In this document: positions 16,594 through 25,142 of the stretch, one piece after another | Layout: the number at the start of each line of letters is the position of its first letter | Numbering within the stretch: the first letter of the stretch is position 1 | Source of the DNA: UMGS172 sp045637775 | GTDB taxonomy: Bacteria > Bacillota > Clostridia > Oscillospirales > Acutalibacteraceae | NCBI GenBank assembly: GCA_045637775.1 | Contig: JAZUAC010000050.1 | Location: forward strand, 1-45,672 | Length of the DNA: 45,672 nucleotides | Reading direction: 5' to 3' | Translations under genes and position numbers: made by a program | The notes under the pieces: model-generated | Seen by the model: only the letters and a program-made list of their open reading frames with translations | Told to the model about the DNA's origin: nothing | Database searches by the model: none

Positions 16594-17484
16594 TTATTTT
16601 TTTACGCCGCCCGATTTTAAATACTCGACATATTCCTCGAAACACATATCAAGCTCGTTTATCGCTTTGGCATGCTCAACTCCGACATAGCGATAATGCC
16701 AGGGCTCGTAAATGATTTTGGTTATTTCCTGCTTGTCCTTTGGATATCTCAGGATAAATCCGTATTTTTCGGCATTTTCCTGCAACCACTTAAAGGCTTT
16801 GGTATTCTCAAAAGATGTTTCAACCGAGTTGATATCAACTGCCAATCCAAGATGATGTTCACTCGTTCCCGGAATAGCAACTATTGTTGCTGCCTTTTTC
16901 TTTGCTTCATCCAGAGAAAGTCCATCTTCGTTTTGACAGCGAGTCACACGATTGTTGTAAAGCCCTTCCTGATAAGAATATGATCTAAAGGCTGAGACCG
17001 AAACAAGTGTTATACCGTCATCCTTAGCAGCCTTGCACATATCCTCAAAATACGTCACAATTCGTGTATCAAGATACAAACATGATTCTTTAGATGCACT
17101 GACAACATACTTGGTGTTGATCTTTGAACGATCAATCGAGTTGATGTAAGAGTTGTCGGTCTTATTATCGGGGTTAACCAGCTTCATATACCACTGATTA
17201 AGCTCAGCGCGCATCCATTCGGCTGTCGAATTATCAACATCGCCACCAATTGGTGAACCATCAGAATTAACACTCTCAACATCAGAAACATCTGAACTGT
17301 TTTCTTTATTAAAAACCTTAGATTCCTTTTTAAGGTCGAAATAGCCTATGCCGACAATAATTAGTGCTACCGAAAGAACAAGAATCAAAAATGTTTCAAC
17401 ATAAATGATCATGTTCTTTCGCTTTGCACGTTTAATTCTCTCTTGTCGTCTTCTTTCGGCCTGTTGGGTTCTGTAATCGTCCAT
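16594..17484 (-). CDS. Membrane-anchored D-alanyl-D-alanine carboxypeptidase, VanY family
   Basis: A 296-residue protein with a basic cytoplasmic N terminus, one membrane segment (about 25-48), a Ser/Asp-rich linker and an extracellular VanY-type zinc peptidase domain. Zinc and catalytic motifs are visible as SAFRSYSYQ, SEHHLGLAVDI (SxHxxGxAxD) and EPWHYRYV (ExWHxRYV). It would trim the terminal D-Ala from peptidoglycan stem peptides. Nothing links it to vancomycin resistance; no VanH/A/X or VanRS genes are nearby. Its ATG shares one base with the serA stop (TAATG), so it is translated from the serA transcript. Confidence 0.9.
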   Translation of the reverse strand: MDDYRTQQAERRRQERIKRAKRKNMIIYVETFLILVLSVALIIVGIGYFDLKKESKVFNKENSSDVSDVESVNSDGSPIGGDVDNSTAEWMRAELNQWYMKLVNPDNKTDNSYINSIDRSKINTKYVVSASKESCLYLDTRIVTYFEDMCKAAKDDGITLVSVSAFRSYSYQEGLYNNRVTRCQNEDGLSLDEAKKKAATIVAIPGTSEHHLGLAVDINSVETSFENTKAFKWLQENAEKYGFILRYPKDKQEITKIIYEPWHYRYVGVEHAKAINELDMCFEEYVEYLKSGGVKK

Positions 17485-18659
17485 TATCGGATCACTCTGA
17501 CACGGACAACCTCTTCCATGTCATTAATAGCATTGGCGATAGCGTCAACCTTTGCAAGATCCTTTTCCTGAAGATCAAGCATGGTGTATGCATAATCCTT
17601 CTTGGACTTATTGAGCATATTATTGATGTTAATATTGCTTTCAGAAACGATACCGGTAATCTTGTTGATAACAGCGGGAACATTCTTGTGAATAACACAG
17701 ATTCTCTCATCACCCGAACGAGGCATAGAAATATTAGGCATATTAACCGAGTTTACGATATTACCATTCTCGATATACTCAATAAGCTCTGCAGCAGCCA
17801 TCTTGGCACAGTTATCCTCAGACTCGGGAGTAGAAGCGCCAAGGTGAGGAATAGCGATAACACCGTCAGCACCGATAACCTCATCAGAAGGGAAATCGGT
17901 AACATATGCAGCTATCTTGCCGCTATCGAGAGCTGCAAGAAGATCATCGGAGTTAACCAAATCACCACGGGCAAAGTTAAGAATACGAACACCGTCCTTG
18001 CACTTTGCAATGGTATCCTTGTTGATAAAGCCCTTGGTATCGGGAGTAAGCGGAACATGAAGAGTGATATAGTCACACTTTTCATAAATATCGTTGAGGT
18101 CGATAGCGTGAATAGCATTGTGAGTAAGGTTCCAAGCGGCGTCAACCGACAAATAAGGGTCGTAACCGTAAACCTTCATGCCAAGTGCGTTTGCGGCATT
18201 GGCAACAAGAACACCGATAGCGCCAAGGCCTATAACACCAAGGCTCTTGCCCTTGATTTCGGGACCAACAAATGCTCCTTTACCTTTCTCAACCATCTTG
18301 CCAACTTCGGCACCGTTACCCTTGAGAGTCTCTGCCCACTTGATAGCGGGAATTACGCGGCGAGAGCAAATGAGCATACCGGCAATAACAAGTTCCTTAA
18401 CAGCGTTAGCGTTTGCACCGGGAGTATTGAAAACAACAATACCCTCTTCAGCGCAACGGTCAACAGGGATATTATTGGTACCTGCACCTGCACGAGCGAT
18501 AGCAAGCAAAGACTTATCAAACTCAACATCATGCAAAGCGGCAGAACGAACAATAGCACCGACAGGCTCGGTTACATCGTCGCCACAGGTATAAGCGGTT
18601 TTATCAAACTCATCGAGACCAATAGCTGAAATTTTGTTGTAAGTTTTAATGTTGTACAT
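17484..18659 (-). CDS. serA: D-3-phosphoglycerate dehydrogenase with ACT domain
   Basis: First enzyme of serine synthesis. The NAD-binding Rossmann motif is GLGAIG, followed by YGYDPYLS, TLHVPLTPDTKGFI, ILNFARGDLV and the catalytic IPHLGAST. Residues about 315-391 form an ACT domain (ICVIHKNVPAVINKITGIV) that usually binds serine for feedback inhibition. The 391-residue size is the short form common in Clostridia. GGAGG lies before ATG 18659. Its downstream partner is vanY, not serC, so the serine pathway is split. Confidence 0.93.
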   Translation of the reverse strand: MYNIKTYNKISAIGLDEFDKTAYTCGDDVTEPVGAIVRSAALHDVEFDKSLLAIARAGAGTNNIPVDRCAEEGIVVFNTPGANANAVKELVIAGMLICSRRVIPAIKWAETLKGNGAEVGKMVEKGKGAFVGPEIKGKSLGVIGLGAIGVLVANAANALGMKVYGYDPYLSVDAAWNLTHNAIHAIDLNDIYEKCDYITLHVPLTPDTKGFINKDTIAKCKDGVRILNFARGDLVNSDDLLAALDSGKIAAYVTDFPSDEVIGADGVIAIPHLGASTPESEDNCAKMAAAELIEYIENGNIVNSVNMPNISMPRSGDERICVIHKNVPAVINKITGIVSESNININNMLNKSKKDYAYTMLDLQEKDLAKVDAIANAINDMEEVVRVRVIR

Positions 18660-18720
18660 TTAAAATTCCTCCATACAAGTAAACAATCATAAATATTCTG
18701 AAAAATCAGATATTAAATAC

Positions 18721-18748
18721 ATTATATATTATGCAAAACATTTGTCAA
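18721..18748 (-). promoter_or_regulatory. Promoter of serA-vanY
   Basis: On the minus strand, a perfect TTGACA (18748-18743) and TATAAT (18726-18721) have a 16-bp spacer, 61 bp upstream of the serA start. Confidence 0.75.
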
Positions 18749-18792
18749 GTGCTTTGTTAAAAAATATACTAATTTTTTGTCGGGTTTAAAAC

Positions 18793-18838
18793 AAAAAAGC
18801 GCAAGTTTGTTAAATTTATGTCAATCTTGCGCTTTTTT
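18793..18838 (-). terminator. Terminator of the coiled-coil gene
   Basis: Stem GCGCAAG (18799-18805) with CTTGCGC (18826-18832), flanked by A6/T7 tracts that extend it. On the minus strand a T-run follows. It lies just after the stop at 18841. Confidence 0.8.
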
Positions 18839-18840
18839 TG

Positions 18841-19539
18841 TTAAATTTGTTTTAAAAGTAGATCAAAATACTCAATAACAGACGTTTCTTTCACTCTGAT
18901 TTCAGCGAAGAACATGTCATCACTCAAATTACAATCGGTAGCAAGCGATAAAACCTCAGACTTAAACACTTCAGTCCTGCCCAGAGCAAGATTTATCAAA
19001 TCCTTTGAGTTAATATCACCTGTCGTGGCAAAAATGTTGCTGATTTCAGCACATTTAACCACTACCCTGCCGATTGACTCCGAAGCCGAGCTCAATCTGA
19101 GTGACGGCATTGTTTTTGTATCAACATTAAGTATATTATTTACATCTTCCTCATTTGGCAGGCTTAGTTTAGGCTGCGCTCTAAAAATCGGTTCAGATGT
19201 TTTTTCTTCATCAACAACAGTTTTCTTGTTGGCATAAATATCAACCGATAATTCACACTCAGCATCACGCAAATCGATAGTAGAATCATCTTTGATACCT
19301 TTTTCAACAGTTTCTGTTGATGGCTCGGTGTAAATTGATTCAAATTCTGTTTTTAATTTAATGTATTCATCGTTCAAAGCGGCTATCTCGGTATTAAGGG
19401 AATTTATCTTTTCTTCGAGAAAGTTAATCGTGCTATCTTTTTCGCTCAACAAGTTTTCCAATTCTGAGCATTTCGAAAATAAAGCGTTGTTCTTTTCAAT
19501 CACGGCATTTATTTCATTAAGCAAGTTTTTCTTATTCAT
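18841..19539 (-). CDS. Coiled-coil protein of unknown function
   Basis: A 232-residue soluble protein I do not recognise. Residues about 5-70 form a long coiled coil (ENNL-type heptads, INSLNTEIAALNDEY). The middle is acidic and probably disordered, and the C-terminal 80 residues are helical (SIGRVVVKCAEISNIFATTG). The start is taken at ATG 19539, five bases after GGGTG; the upstream in-frame TTG at 19551 lies before the ribosome binding site. It is divergent from the DUF4364 gene, which has its own promoter. Confidence 0.7.
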   Translation of the reverse strand: MNKKNLLNEINAVIEKNNALFSKCSELENLLSEKDSTINFLEEKINSLNTEIAALNDEYIKLKTEFESIYTEPSTETVEKGIKDDSTIDLRDAECELSVDIYANKKTVVDEEKTSEPIFRAQPKLSLPNEEDVNNILNVDTKTMPSLRLSSASESIGRVVVKCAEISNIFATTGDINSKDLINLALGRTEVFKSEVLSLATDCNLSDDMFFAEIRVKETSVIEYFDLLLKQI

Positions 19540-19596
19540 TGTATCACCCAATTAAAGTATATAATAAAAAACATAAAATTTCAATATATAAATCAC

Positions 19597-19625
19597 TTGT
19601 TAATTGTGAATCGATAGTGTATAAT
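19597..19625 (+). promoter_or_regulatory. Promoter of the DUF4364 gene
   Basis: TTGTTA (19597-19602) and a perfect TATAAT (19620-19625) with a 17-bp spacer, 22 bp before the ATG at 19648. Confidence 0.65.
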
Positions 19626-19647
19626 AATAGAAACGGAGGTGCGTAGT

Positions 19648-20214
19648 ATGTTTTTTGATGCAATGAACGCAGGTGTTAACCCGGGCGGTCTTCAAAGCCG
19701 AACCGAAATACGTGTACTGATTTGCTATCTTCTCCATAATTCAAAAGAACCATTACCTTTAGAAAAGGTCAAAGAGAAACTGCATTTTAACGGAATAGCC
19801 AATTATTTTGAGACTGCATTTGCTATTTCCGACCTGTTGGAAAGCGGAAATATCAGTTTGATTAAAAAGAATGGCGAAACCGAAGATTATTATATTGCAT
19901 CGGGCGAATGTGCAAACATTGCCGAAACGCTCGGAACCAGTGTTCCTTTTTCAGTCAGGGAGCATTCAATGGAGATAGTTGAAGAACTATTAAGCCGCAA
20001 GAGAAACGAGCGTAACAATAAGGTTTATATTGAAAAAACAACTAAAGGGTTTTATATCACCTGTTCGGTTATGGAATTAACCGAGGAACTTTTAACTGTG
20101 AAAATTTTGGTTCCGGATGAGGAATCTGCCCTTATTGTTAAGGAAAACTTTTTAAAAGATCCAATGCGTGTTTTGCTCAACGCAACCAACGGTCTTTTAG
20201 GCACTGATTTATAA
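19648..20214 (+). CDS. DUF4364 family protein
   Basis: A 188-residue protein. The N-terminal half (RTEIRVLICYLLHNS, ETAFAISDLLESGNISL, DYYIASGEC) has the layout of a winged helix, and the C-terminal half has the strands KTTKGFYITCSVME and LTVKILVPDEESA. This matches the clostridial family DUF4364, whose function is unknown and whose fold suggests a DNA-binding regulator. ATG 19648 is eight bases after GGAGG. The in-frame GTG at 19639 overlaps that ribosome binding site and is rejected. Confidence 0.8.
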   Translation: MFFDAMNAGVNPGGLQSRTEIRVLICYLLHNSKEPLPLEKVKEKLHFNGIANYFETAFAISDLLESGNISLIKKNGETEDYYIASGECANIAETLGTSVPFSVREHSMEIVEELLSRKRNERNNKVYIEKTTKGFYITCSVMELTEELLTVKILVPDEESALIVKENFLKDPMRVLLNATNGLLGTDL

Positions 20215-20218
20215 AAAA

Positions 20219-20246
20219 AATCCCTCGAACAAAATGTTCAAGGGAT
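20219..20246 (-). terminator. Terminator of tRNA-Thr
   Basis: A 13-bp stem (20219-20231 with 20235-20247) begins directly at the tRNA 3' end. One pair is G-U in minus-strand RNA but C-A in plus-strand RNA, which favours leftward use. A T-run follows on the minus strand. Confidence 0.8.
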
Positions 20247-20322
20247 TGGAGCTGGGGATGGGACTCGAACCCACGACCTGCTGATTACGAATCAGCTGCT
20301 CTACCAACTGAGCCACTCCAGC
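20247..20322 (-). tRNA. tRNA-Thr (anticodon CGT), CCA encoded
   Basis: The minus strand folds as a cloverleaf of 76 nt. The anticodon stem GCTGA/TCAGC closes the loop TTCGTAA with anticodon CGT (codon ACG), and the T-arm is GTGGGTTCGAGTCCCAT. The encoded CCA is at 20249-20247, with discriminator T at 20250. The acceptor stem has an A6-C67 mismatch. Its promoter is at 20336-20364. Confidence 0.93.
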
Positions 20323-20335
20323 GGCGGCTTACATG

Positions 20336-20364
20336 ATTATAACAATAAAACAACATTTAGTCAA
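20336..20364 (-). promoter_or_regulatory. Promoter of tRNA-Thr
   Basis: TTGACT (20364-20359) and a perfect TATAAT (20341-20336) on the minus strand with a 17-bp spacer, ending 13 bp before the tRNA. Confidence 0.75.
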
Positions 20365-20394
20365 GTAAAAATTTTTTTGGTAAGAGGTACTAAA

Positions 20395-20808
20395 ATGGCG
20401 AAAAATATTAAACGAAGCACAATTGCAGAAAATTTGATTTCGCTGCGTAAACAGCACGGTTATAACCAAGAAGAGTTAGCTCAAAGAATCGGTTTAAAGC
20501 GTGATACCTACGCTCGTTACGAAACCCGCACCAAGCCTCCGCTTGAGGTTGTGAAAAGCCTATGTGAACTGTATAATATTTCAAGTGATGTTATTTTGGG
20601 TAATATTGAGAATGATTTTGATTTTGAGCGATTAAAAACATCACCTTCTCCTCTATCGTTCAGATCTCCGATCGGATATAACCCCGATTCACCTAATGAA
20701 ATTTATACACTAACCGAAGATGAGATTACGCTACTTGAACGTTTTAAATCTTTGTCTGACAGCAAAAAGGTTGCTGTGTTAACAATTTTAGGAAGCGACA
20801 ACAATTAA
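20395..20808 (+). CDS. XRE-family helix-turn-helix regulator
   Basis: A 137-residue protein with a Cro/C1-type HTH at residues about 10-65 (ENLISLRKQHGYNQEEL, AQRIGLKRDTYARYE) and a C-terminal tail with no recognised domain. ATG 20395 is seven bases after GAGG; the in-frame TTG at 20377 precedes the ribosome binding site and is rejected. It has no operon partner. Its target and signal are unknown. There are no phage genes around it, so it looks like a resident chromosomal regulator. Confidence 0.85.
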   Translation: MAKNIKRSTIAENLISLRKQHGYNQEELAQRIGLKRDTYARYETRTKPPLEVVKSLCELYNISSDVILGNIENDFDFERLKTSPSPLSFRSPIGYNPDSPNEIYTLTEDEITLLERFKSLSDSKKVAVLTILGSDNN

Positions 20809-20809
20809 A

Positions 20810-20839
20810 AAAACCGATGCCGTTTGGCATCGGTTTTTT
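20810..20839. terminator. Bidirectional terminator
   Basis: Stem CCGATGCC (20814-20821) with GGCATCGG (20826-20833), flanked by A and T tracts, lies between the convergent XRE and rhaA genes. Confidence 0.9.
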
Positions 20840-20847
20840 ATTACATA

Positions 20848-22098
20848 TTATCTCTTAGAAAGAACCTCAGACTCATAAGCTTTAACTTCTTTGAGCCACT
20901 CCTCGCCAACGGGGACACCGTTAACCTCACAGAAGTAATCCCAAACTGCACCGAAGGGATAAGACTTATATTCTTCAACAAGAGCCAATCTTGAGGTATA
21001 GTCACCCTCAAGCTCAATCTTCTGAAGCTCTGCGGTGGGTTCAAGCAAAGCTTTAAGAAGAGCCTTTTGCATATTTCTCATACCGATTACCCAAGCGGCA
21101 ACACGGTTGATGCTAGCATCGAAGAAATCAAGGCCGATATGAGTACGGTCAAGAAGGTTGTTACGAACGATAGACTGTGCGATTGCGCAAAGCTCATCAT
21201 CAAGAACGATTACATGGTCAGAGTCCCAACGAACAGGACGGCTGACGTGTAAAAGAAGGTCGTTTGTGAACAAAAGAACGGTAGGAATCTTGTCCGAAAT
21301 AACCTCGGTAGGATGATAGTGACCTGCATCAAGAGTGCACATCTTGTTTCTAGATGTTGCGTATGCAACGCAGAACTCGTTAGAACCTACGGTGTAGCTT
21401 TCGGCACCGATGCCGAAAACCTTACTCTCGATACCGTCGAGATTGTACTTCTCATCGATAGGCTCTGCGAAGACTTCATCCAAAGCGGTCATCATACGGC
21501 GACGGGGTGCCTCACGGTCAACAGGAATATCCTTATAACCATCAGGGAACCAGAAGTTGGTGCAGCAGGTCTGACCCAACTCTTTACCGAAATACTCAGC
21601 AATTTTTGTGGACTTAATGCAATGCTTGATCCAGAAGTTTCTTATGCTTTCATCGGCACTCGAAATGGTGAAGCCGCTGTCAGCCATGGGATGAGAGAAG
21701 CAAGTGGGGTTAAAATCAAGACCGTAGCCGTTTGCCTTTGCCCAATCAACCCATTTCTGGAAGTGCTTGGGCTCAAGCTCGTCAAGGTCAACCTTTTCAT
21801 CGGTATCGGCATAAATTGCATGAAGGCTCAACTTATGTTTACCTGCAATAAGCGAGAAAGCTTTATCGATATCAGCACGAAGCTCATCGGCAGTGTTTGC
21901 CTTACCGGGATAGTTACCGGTGGTCTGAATACCGCCAGAAAGAGCGATATCCTTAAAAAGGAAACCGCTGACGTCATCACCCTGCCAGCACTGCATGGAA
22001 ATTTTGATATTTTTGAGTTTTTCAATCACTGCATCGGTGTCAACGCCGATTTCCATATATTTAGCTTTTGCGTACTCGTAACCCTGAAGTGTTTTCAT
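20848..22098 (-). CDS. rhaA: L-rhamnose isomerase
   Basis: Converts L-rhamnose to L-rhamnulose. The 416-residue protein (E. coli RhaA has 419) has the family segments MQCWQGDDVSGF, LSLHAIYADT, FNPTCFSHPMADSG, WFPDGYKDIPVDR and LDAGHYHPTEVISDKI carrying metal ligands. ATG 22098 follows GGAGA; the longer reading frame back to 22137 runs through the ribosome binding site and is rejected. It is 13 bp after rhaB in an rhaBA operon. Confidence 0.97.
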   Translation of the reverse strand: MKTLQGYEYAKAKYMEIGVDTDAVIEKLKNIKISMQCWQGDDVSGFLFKDIALSGGIQTTGNYPGKANTADELRADIDKAFSLIAGKHKLSLHAIYADTDEKVDLDELEPKHFQKWVDWAKANGYGLDFNPTCFSHPMADSGFTISSADESIRNFWIKHCIKSTKIAEYFGKELGQTCCTNFWFPDGYKDIPVDREAPRRRMMTALDEVFAEPIDEKYNLDGIESKVFGIGAESYTVGSNEFCVAYATSRNKMCTLDAGHYHPTEVISDKIPTVLLFTNDLLLHVSRPVRWDSDHVIVLDDELCAIAQSIVRNNLLDRTHIGLDFFDASINRVAAWVIGMRNMQKALLKALLEPTAELQKIELEGDYTSRLALVEEYKSYPFGAVWDYFCEVNGVPVGEEWLKEVKAYESEVLSKR

Positions 22099-22111
22099 TT
22101 TTCTATCTCCT

Positions 22112-23509
22112 TTAATTATTATAAATTTTAATATCAAACGAATTTATTACACAATCTCTTGCATCGGCAAGGTTCTTGAATGTGCCGACACTGAGCATTT
22201 GAGCCATAAGGTTGCCGATAGCAGTAGCCTCGGAAGGTCCTGCCAAAACGGTTCTACCCGAAGTTTTTGCAGTAATTCTATTAAGGTAATCAGCATTACT
22301 ACCACCGCCAATAATATTGATAGCGGCATATTTTTTACCTGTGAATTGCTCTATTTCATTAGCACAGTCTGCATAGCACTTTGCAAGGCTATTGTAGATA
22401 ACAGCGGTTAGCTGACCCACAGTTTCGGGCACTGACTGATTTGTGTCACGGCAGTAGGCCTTGATTTCCTCGGTCATATTCTTGGGAGCAAGGAAACGGT
22501 TGTTAACAGCGTCAACAATACTCGGGAAATCAGCATTCTCGGATGCCATATCGCAAAGTTCTGCGAATGAATACTTGTCATCAAGCTCCTTTTTGACATT
22601 CTGAATCATCCAAAGACCCATAATATTTTTAAGAACTCTGTATCGGTAGTTGTAGCCGCCTTCATTGGTAAAGCTGTGCTCCATACAGATATCAGCCAAC
22701 TGAGGTGTAAGTGATTCAATACCCATGAGCGACCAAGTACCCGAGCTTATGTACATAACATCTTCTTCGTTTGAAGGTACTGCCATTACTGCCGAAGCGG
22801 TATCATGCGAGGCGGCAAGGATAACATCAAGATCGAAACCTACTTCATCTTTGATCGCGGGTAAAAGCTTGCCTGCGTTTGTACCGGGTTGGGACAAATC
22901 TCTGAATATACTTTTCTTGATTCCGAATGTATCAAGTATTTCTTCTGACCACGAATTAGTCTTAACGTCGATAAGCTCGGTGGTAGAAGCATTGGTATAT
23001 TCATTAAACTTATTACCCGTCAAAAGGTAGACAAAGTAATCAGGAATCATCAAAAAGTCTTCAGCTTCATCCAACTGTTCGGGATGGTTGTCCTTCAAAG
23101 AAACAAGTTGGAACAAGGTATTGAATGTATTAGTACCAAGACCTGTTATATCATAAAGCTTACGTTTTGACATTACCTCAAAGGTCTTTTCAACATAACC
23201 TTCAGTACGTGAATCACGGTAACCAACCGAATTGCCAATGATTTTACCCTCTTTGTCAAGAAGTACAAAATCAACACCCCAGGTATCGATAGCCATGGTA
23301 GCAGGCACTTTACCGATTTCAGCACACTTTTTCATACCGGCCTTAATCTCACTGAAAAGGCGCTCAGTATTCCAACAAAGTGTACCGTCAACATCATCAA
23401 GACCGTTGTAGAAACGGTAAACTTCTTCGTATTTCATAACACCGTCTTCAACCCAACCGATAATATGACGGCCGCTTGAAGCACCGATGTCAACACCAAG
23501 ATGATACAT
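22112..23509 (-). CDS. rhaB: Rhamnulokinase
   Basis: FGGY-family sugar kinase that phosphorylates L-rhamnulose at C1. N-terminal LGVDIGASSGRHI, AIDTWGVDFVLLD, the GTWSLMG motif and the C-terminal IIGGGSNADYLN ATP-binding loop are all present. The length is 465 residues from ATG 23509, eight bases after AGGTGA; the GTG at 23521 is part of the ribosome binding site. Rhamnulose-1-phosphate aldolase (rhaD) is not in this window. Confidence 0.96.
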   Translation of the reverse strand: MYHLGVDIGASSGRHIIGWVEDGVMKYEEVYRFYNGLDDVDGTLCWNTERLFSEIKAGMKKCAEIGKVPATMAIDTWGVDFVLLDKEGKIIGNSVGYRDSRTEGYVEKTFEVMSKRKLYDITGLGTNTFNTLFQLVSLKDNHPEQLDEAEDFLMIPDYFVYLLTGNKFNEYTNASTTELIDVKTNSWSEEILDTFGIKKSIFRDLSQPGTNAGKLLPAIKDEVGFDLDVILAASHDTASAVMAVPSNEEDVMYISSGTWSLMGIESLTPQLADICMEHSFTNEGGYNYRYRVLKNIMGLWMIQNVKKELDDKYSFAELCDMASENADFPSIVDAVNNRFLAPKNMTEEIKAYCRDTNQSVPETVGQLTAVIYNSLAKCYADCANEIEQFTGKKYAAINIIGGGSNADYLNRITAKTSGRTVLAGPSEATAIGNLMAQMLSVGTFKNLADARDCVINSFDIKIYNN

Positions 23510-23554
23510 AATTCCACTCACCTTTCTTTGAATTGGTTTGAATTATTTGGATTT

Positions 23555-23583
23555 AGTATAATGATATACCATAAAAAGTACAA
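23555..23583 (-). promoter_or_regulatory. Promoter of rhaBA
   Basis: On the minus strand, TTGTAC (23583-23578) and TATACT (23560-23555) have a 17-bp spacer, 45 bp before rhaB. Downstream of it, in the untranslated leader, TTTGAATT occurs twice, 10 bp apart (23527-23534 and 23537-23544). The weak -35 box fits a promoter that needs an activator, such as the AraC protein encoded just upstream. Confidence 0.5.
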
Positions 23584-23613
23584 ATTATACCTATATTTTT
23601 AAGAAAATAGGGG

Positions 23614-24429
23614 TCATTTTTTTGTTTTGCGATATTTTAACGGTGACATTCCGCACTTTTTCTTAAACAAATTAGAAAAATAATGCTGATCGGTATAACC
23701 AAGTCTTTGAGATATTTCTCCAATAGAAAGCTGTGTATACTGCAAAAGACGTTTAGACGCAGTAAGTTTTTGCTCCAATTGATAATCATACGGAGTATTT
23801 CCGAAGCAGTTATAAAACGTTTTTATAACATAATCATTAGACCTGAAAATAATAGAAGATAATTCATCGTTGCTTACTATCTTGTCAAGATTGTTATCAA
23901 TATACTGTTTTAATTTCAGCATTTCATCATTTTGCGGCTTTATTTCAGCTTGGTTTTTAACCTTAATCAAAAGTTCATGTAATTTTAAGGTCAATGTATC
24001 ATAAAATTCATCAATGTTATCTTTTTTTAAACAACTGTATTCATAAATTTCATCAAACAAATTCTTAACATCACAATTTTTTATAACAACAACATTGTCG
24101 AGCGAATAATCTCTTAAAAGATTTAGAAACAATGAACCGTTTATGTTGAAAAACTTTTTAATCCAAGGATCATCTGATGAAGAGAAATATTCATGCCTTG
24201 TTCCTGCCGGAAGTAAGTAAACATCACCTTTTTCGGCTGTGTATTTCTTACCGTCAAAAATTACAGTACCTCTCCCCTTTTCAATATATTCTATAACCGA
24301 AATAGGGCTCTTTTTCCTAAATATACGGTACGAACCATCGCAGTAAGAAACACCTGAGATTTCAAGGCTTAAGGGACGATGTGCGCTATCAAAACGAAAA
24401 TAATTTATTTCTTCAAAAATACCGAACAC
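23614..24429 (-). CDS. AraC-family regulator, probably of rhamnose genes
   Basis: A 271-residue regulator with an N-terminal cupin sensor domain (GRGTVIFDGKKYTAEKGDVYLLPAGTRHEY) and two C-terminal HTH motifs (LSIGEISQRLGYTDQHYFSNLFKKKCGMSPLKYR). Its place directly upstream of rhaBA suggests an RhaS/RhaR-like role, which is inference. The start is uncertain. GTG 24429 overlaps the only good ribosome binding site (GAGGTG, 24432-24427), and an ATT codon six bases beyond that site (24420) is in frame. No in-frame ATG exists before the sensor domain. It is 12 bp after the hydrolase gene, so the two share a transcript. Confidence 0.85.
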   Translation of the reverse strand: MFGIFEEINYFRFDSAHRPLSLEISGVSYCDGSYRIFRKKSPISVIEYIEKGRGTVIFDGKKYTAEKGDVYLLPAGTRHEYFSSSDDPWIKKFFNINGSLFLNLLRDYSLDNVVVIKNCDVKNLFDEIYEYSCLKKDNIDEFYDTLTLKLHELLIKVKNQAEIKPQNDEMLKLKQYIDNNLDKIVSNDELSSIIFRSNDYVIKTFYNCFGNTPYDYQLEQKLTASKRLLQYTQLSIGEISQRLGYTDQHYFSNLFKKKCGMSPLKYRKTKK

Positions 24430-24441
24430 CTCGATTATAAA

Positions 24442-25116
24442 TTATAGGTCGTATTCTTTATAAACTTCCATAATGAATCGACGGTCAGACTTGAAATCCT
24501 CGGGATTTAAGCAATCAAAAAGTCCAACATGGATAGGAACAACACGGTCACAATCGATAGCTTCAGCAAATTTTGCGGCATCAGTCATATTCATGTTGTT
24601 ACCCACACCGTTTACGGGTACAAAAACATAATCTGCGTTTTCGGGTGCATCTTCAATAACCTCACGGTTATAAAGTGTATCACCCGTAACATAATATATC
24701 TTGTCCTCAAAATATATTGCAACGCCTATTGCATCACGGTCGCTATGCTCAGCTTTAACCGCTGTAAAAATAATATTGCCTTCGGTCCATGTGGTGCCGG
24801 CATTAAACATAACATAGTTGTTATTACCCTTTAATTCACGAACAATATTCCATGAAGAAAAAGGCGCCAAAACCGTCTTAGGGTTATTCTTGTTAAGTAT
24901 TCTGGGATAAGTTTCGGGGTCGGTGTGATCCATATGATCATGCGTAAAAATTACTATGTCGTAATCTTGGTCAAGATATTTGTAATCAATCGGAATACGG
25001 CGATTGGATTTTGGATTAATCTTAAAGCAACTGTTTGAAAGGTAAGGATCAACAACAATTTTCTTGCCGTCTGCCTCAAAAACCAAACCCGCTTGTGTTA
25101 TCCATGTTACTTTCAT
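24442..25116 (-). CDS. UlaG-like metallo-beta-lactamase-fold hydrolase
   Basis: A 224-residue metal-dependent hydrolase with the metallo-beta-lactamase motif THDHMDHTD (HxHxDH) near residue 65, a later AEHSD, VTGDTLYN and a final IPIHVGLFD-type His (VVPIHVG). The family includes L-ascorbate-6-phosphate lactonase UlaG; the substrate here is unknown. ATG 25116 is eight bases after GAGG; the in-frame GTG at 25125 belongs to the ribosome binding site. It heads the unit with the AraC gene in front of rhaBA. Confidence 0.85.
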   Translation of the reverse strand: MKVTWITQAGLVFEADGKKIVVDPYLSNSCFKINPKSNRRIPIDYKYLDQDYDIVIFTHDHMDHTDPETYPRILNKNNPKTVLAPFSSWNIVRELKGNNNYVMFNAGTTWTEGNIIFTAVKAEHSDRDAIGVAIYFEDKIYYVTGDTLYNREVIEDAPENADYVFVPVNGVGNNMNMTDAAKFAEAIDCDRVVPIHVGLFDCLNPEDFKSDRRFIMEVYKEYDL

Positions 25117-25142
25117 ATAAATCACCTCATTTGTTTTATTTA

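Noticed and set aside
16594..17484. VanY gene as a vancomycin-resistance determinant
   Set aside because: No vanHAX or vanRS genes are present; VanY-type carboxypeptidases are common housekeeping enzymes in Clostridia.
17688..18629. 313-codon rightward open frame opposite serA
   Set aside because: It is the antisense shadow of a clear SerA protein. Composition is not protein-like and no start signal is present.
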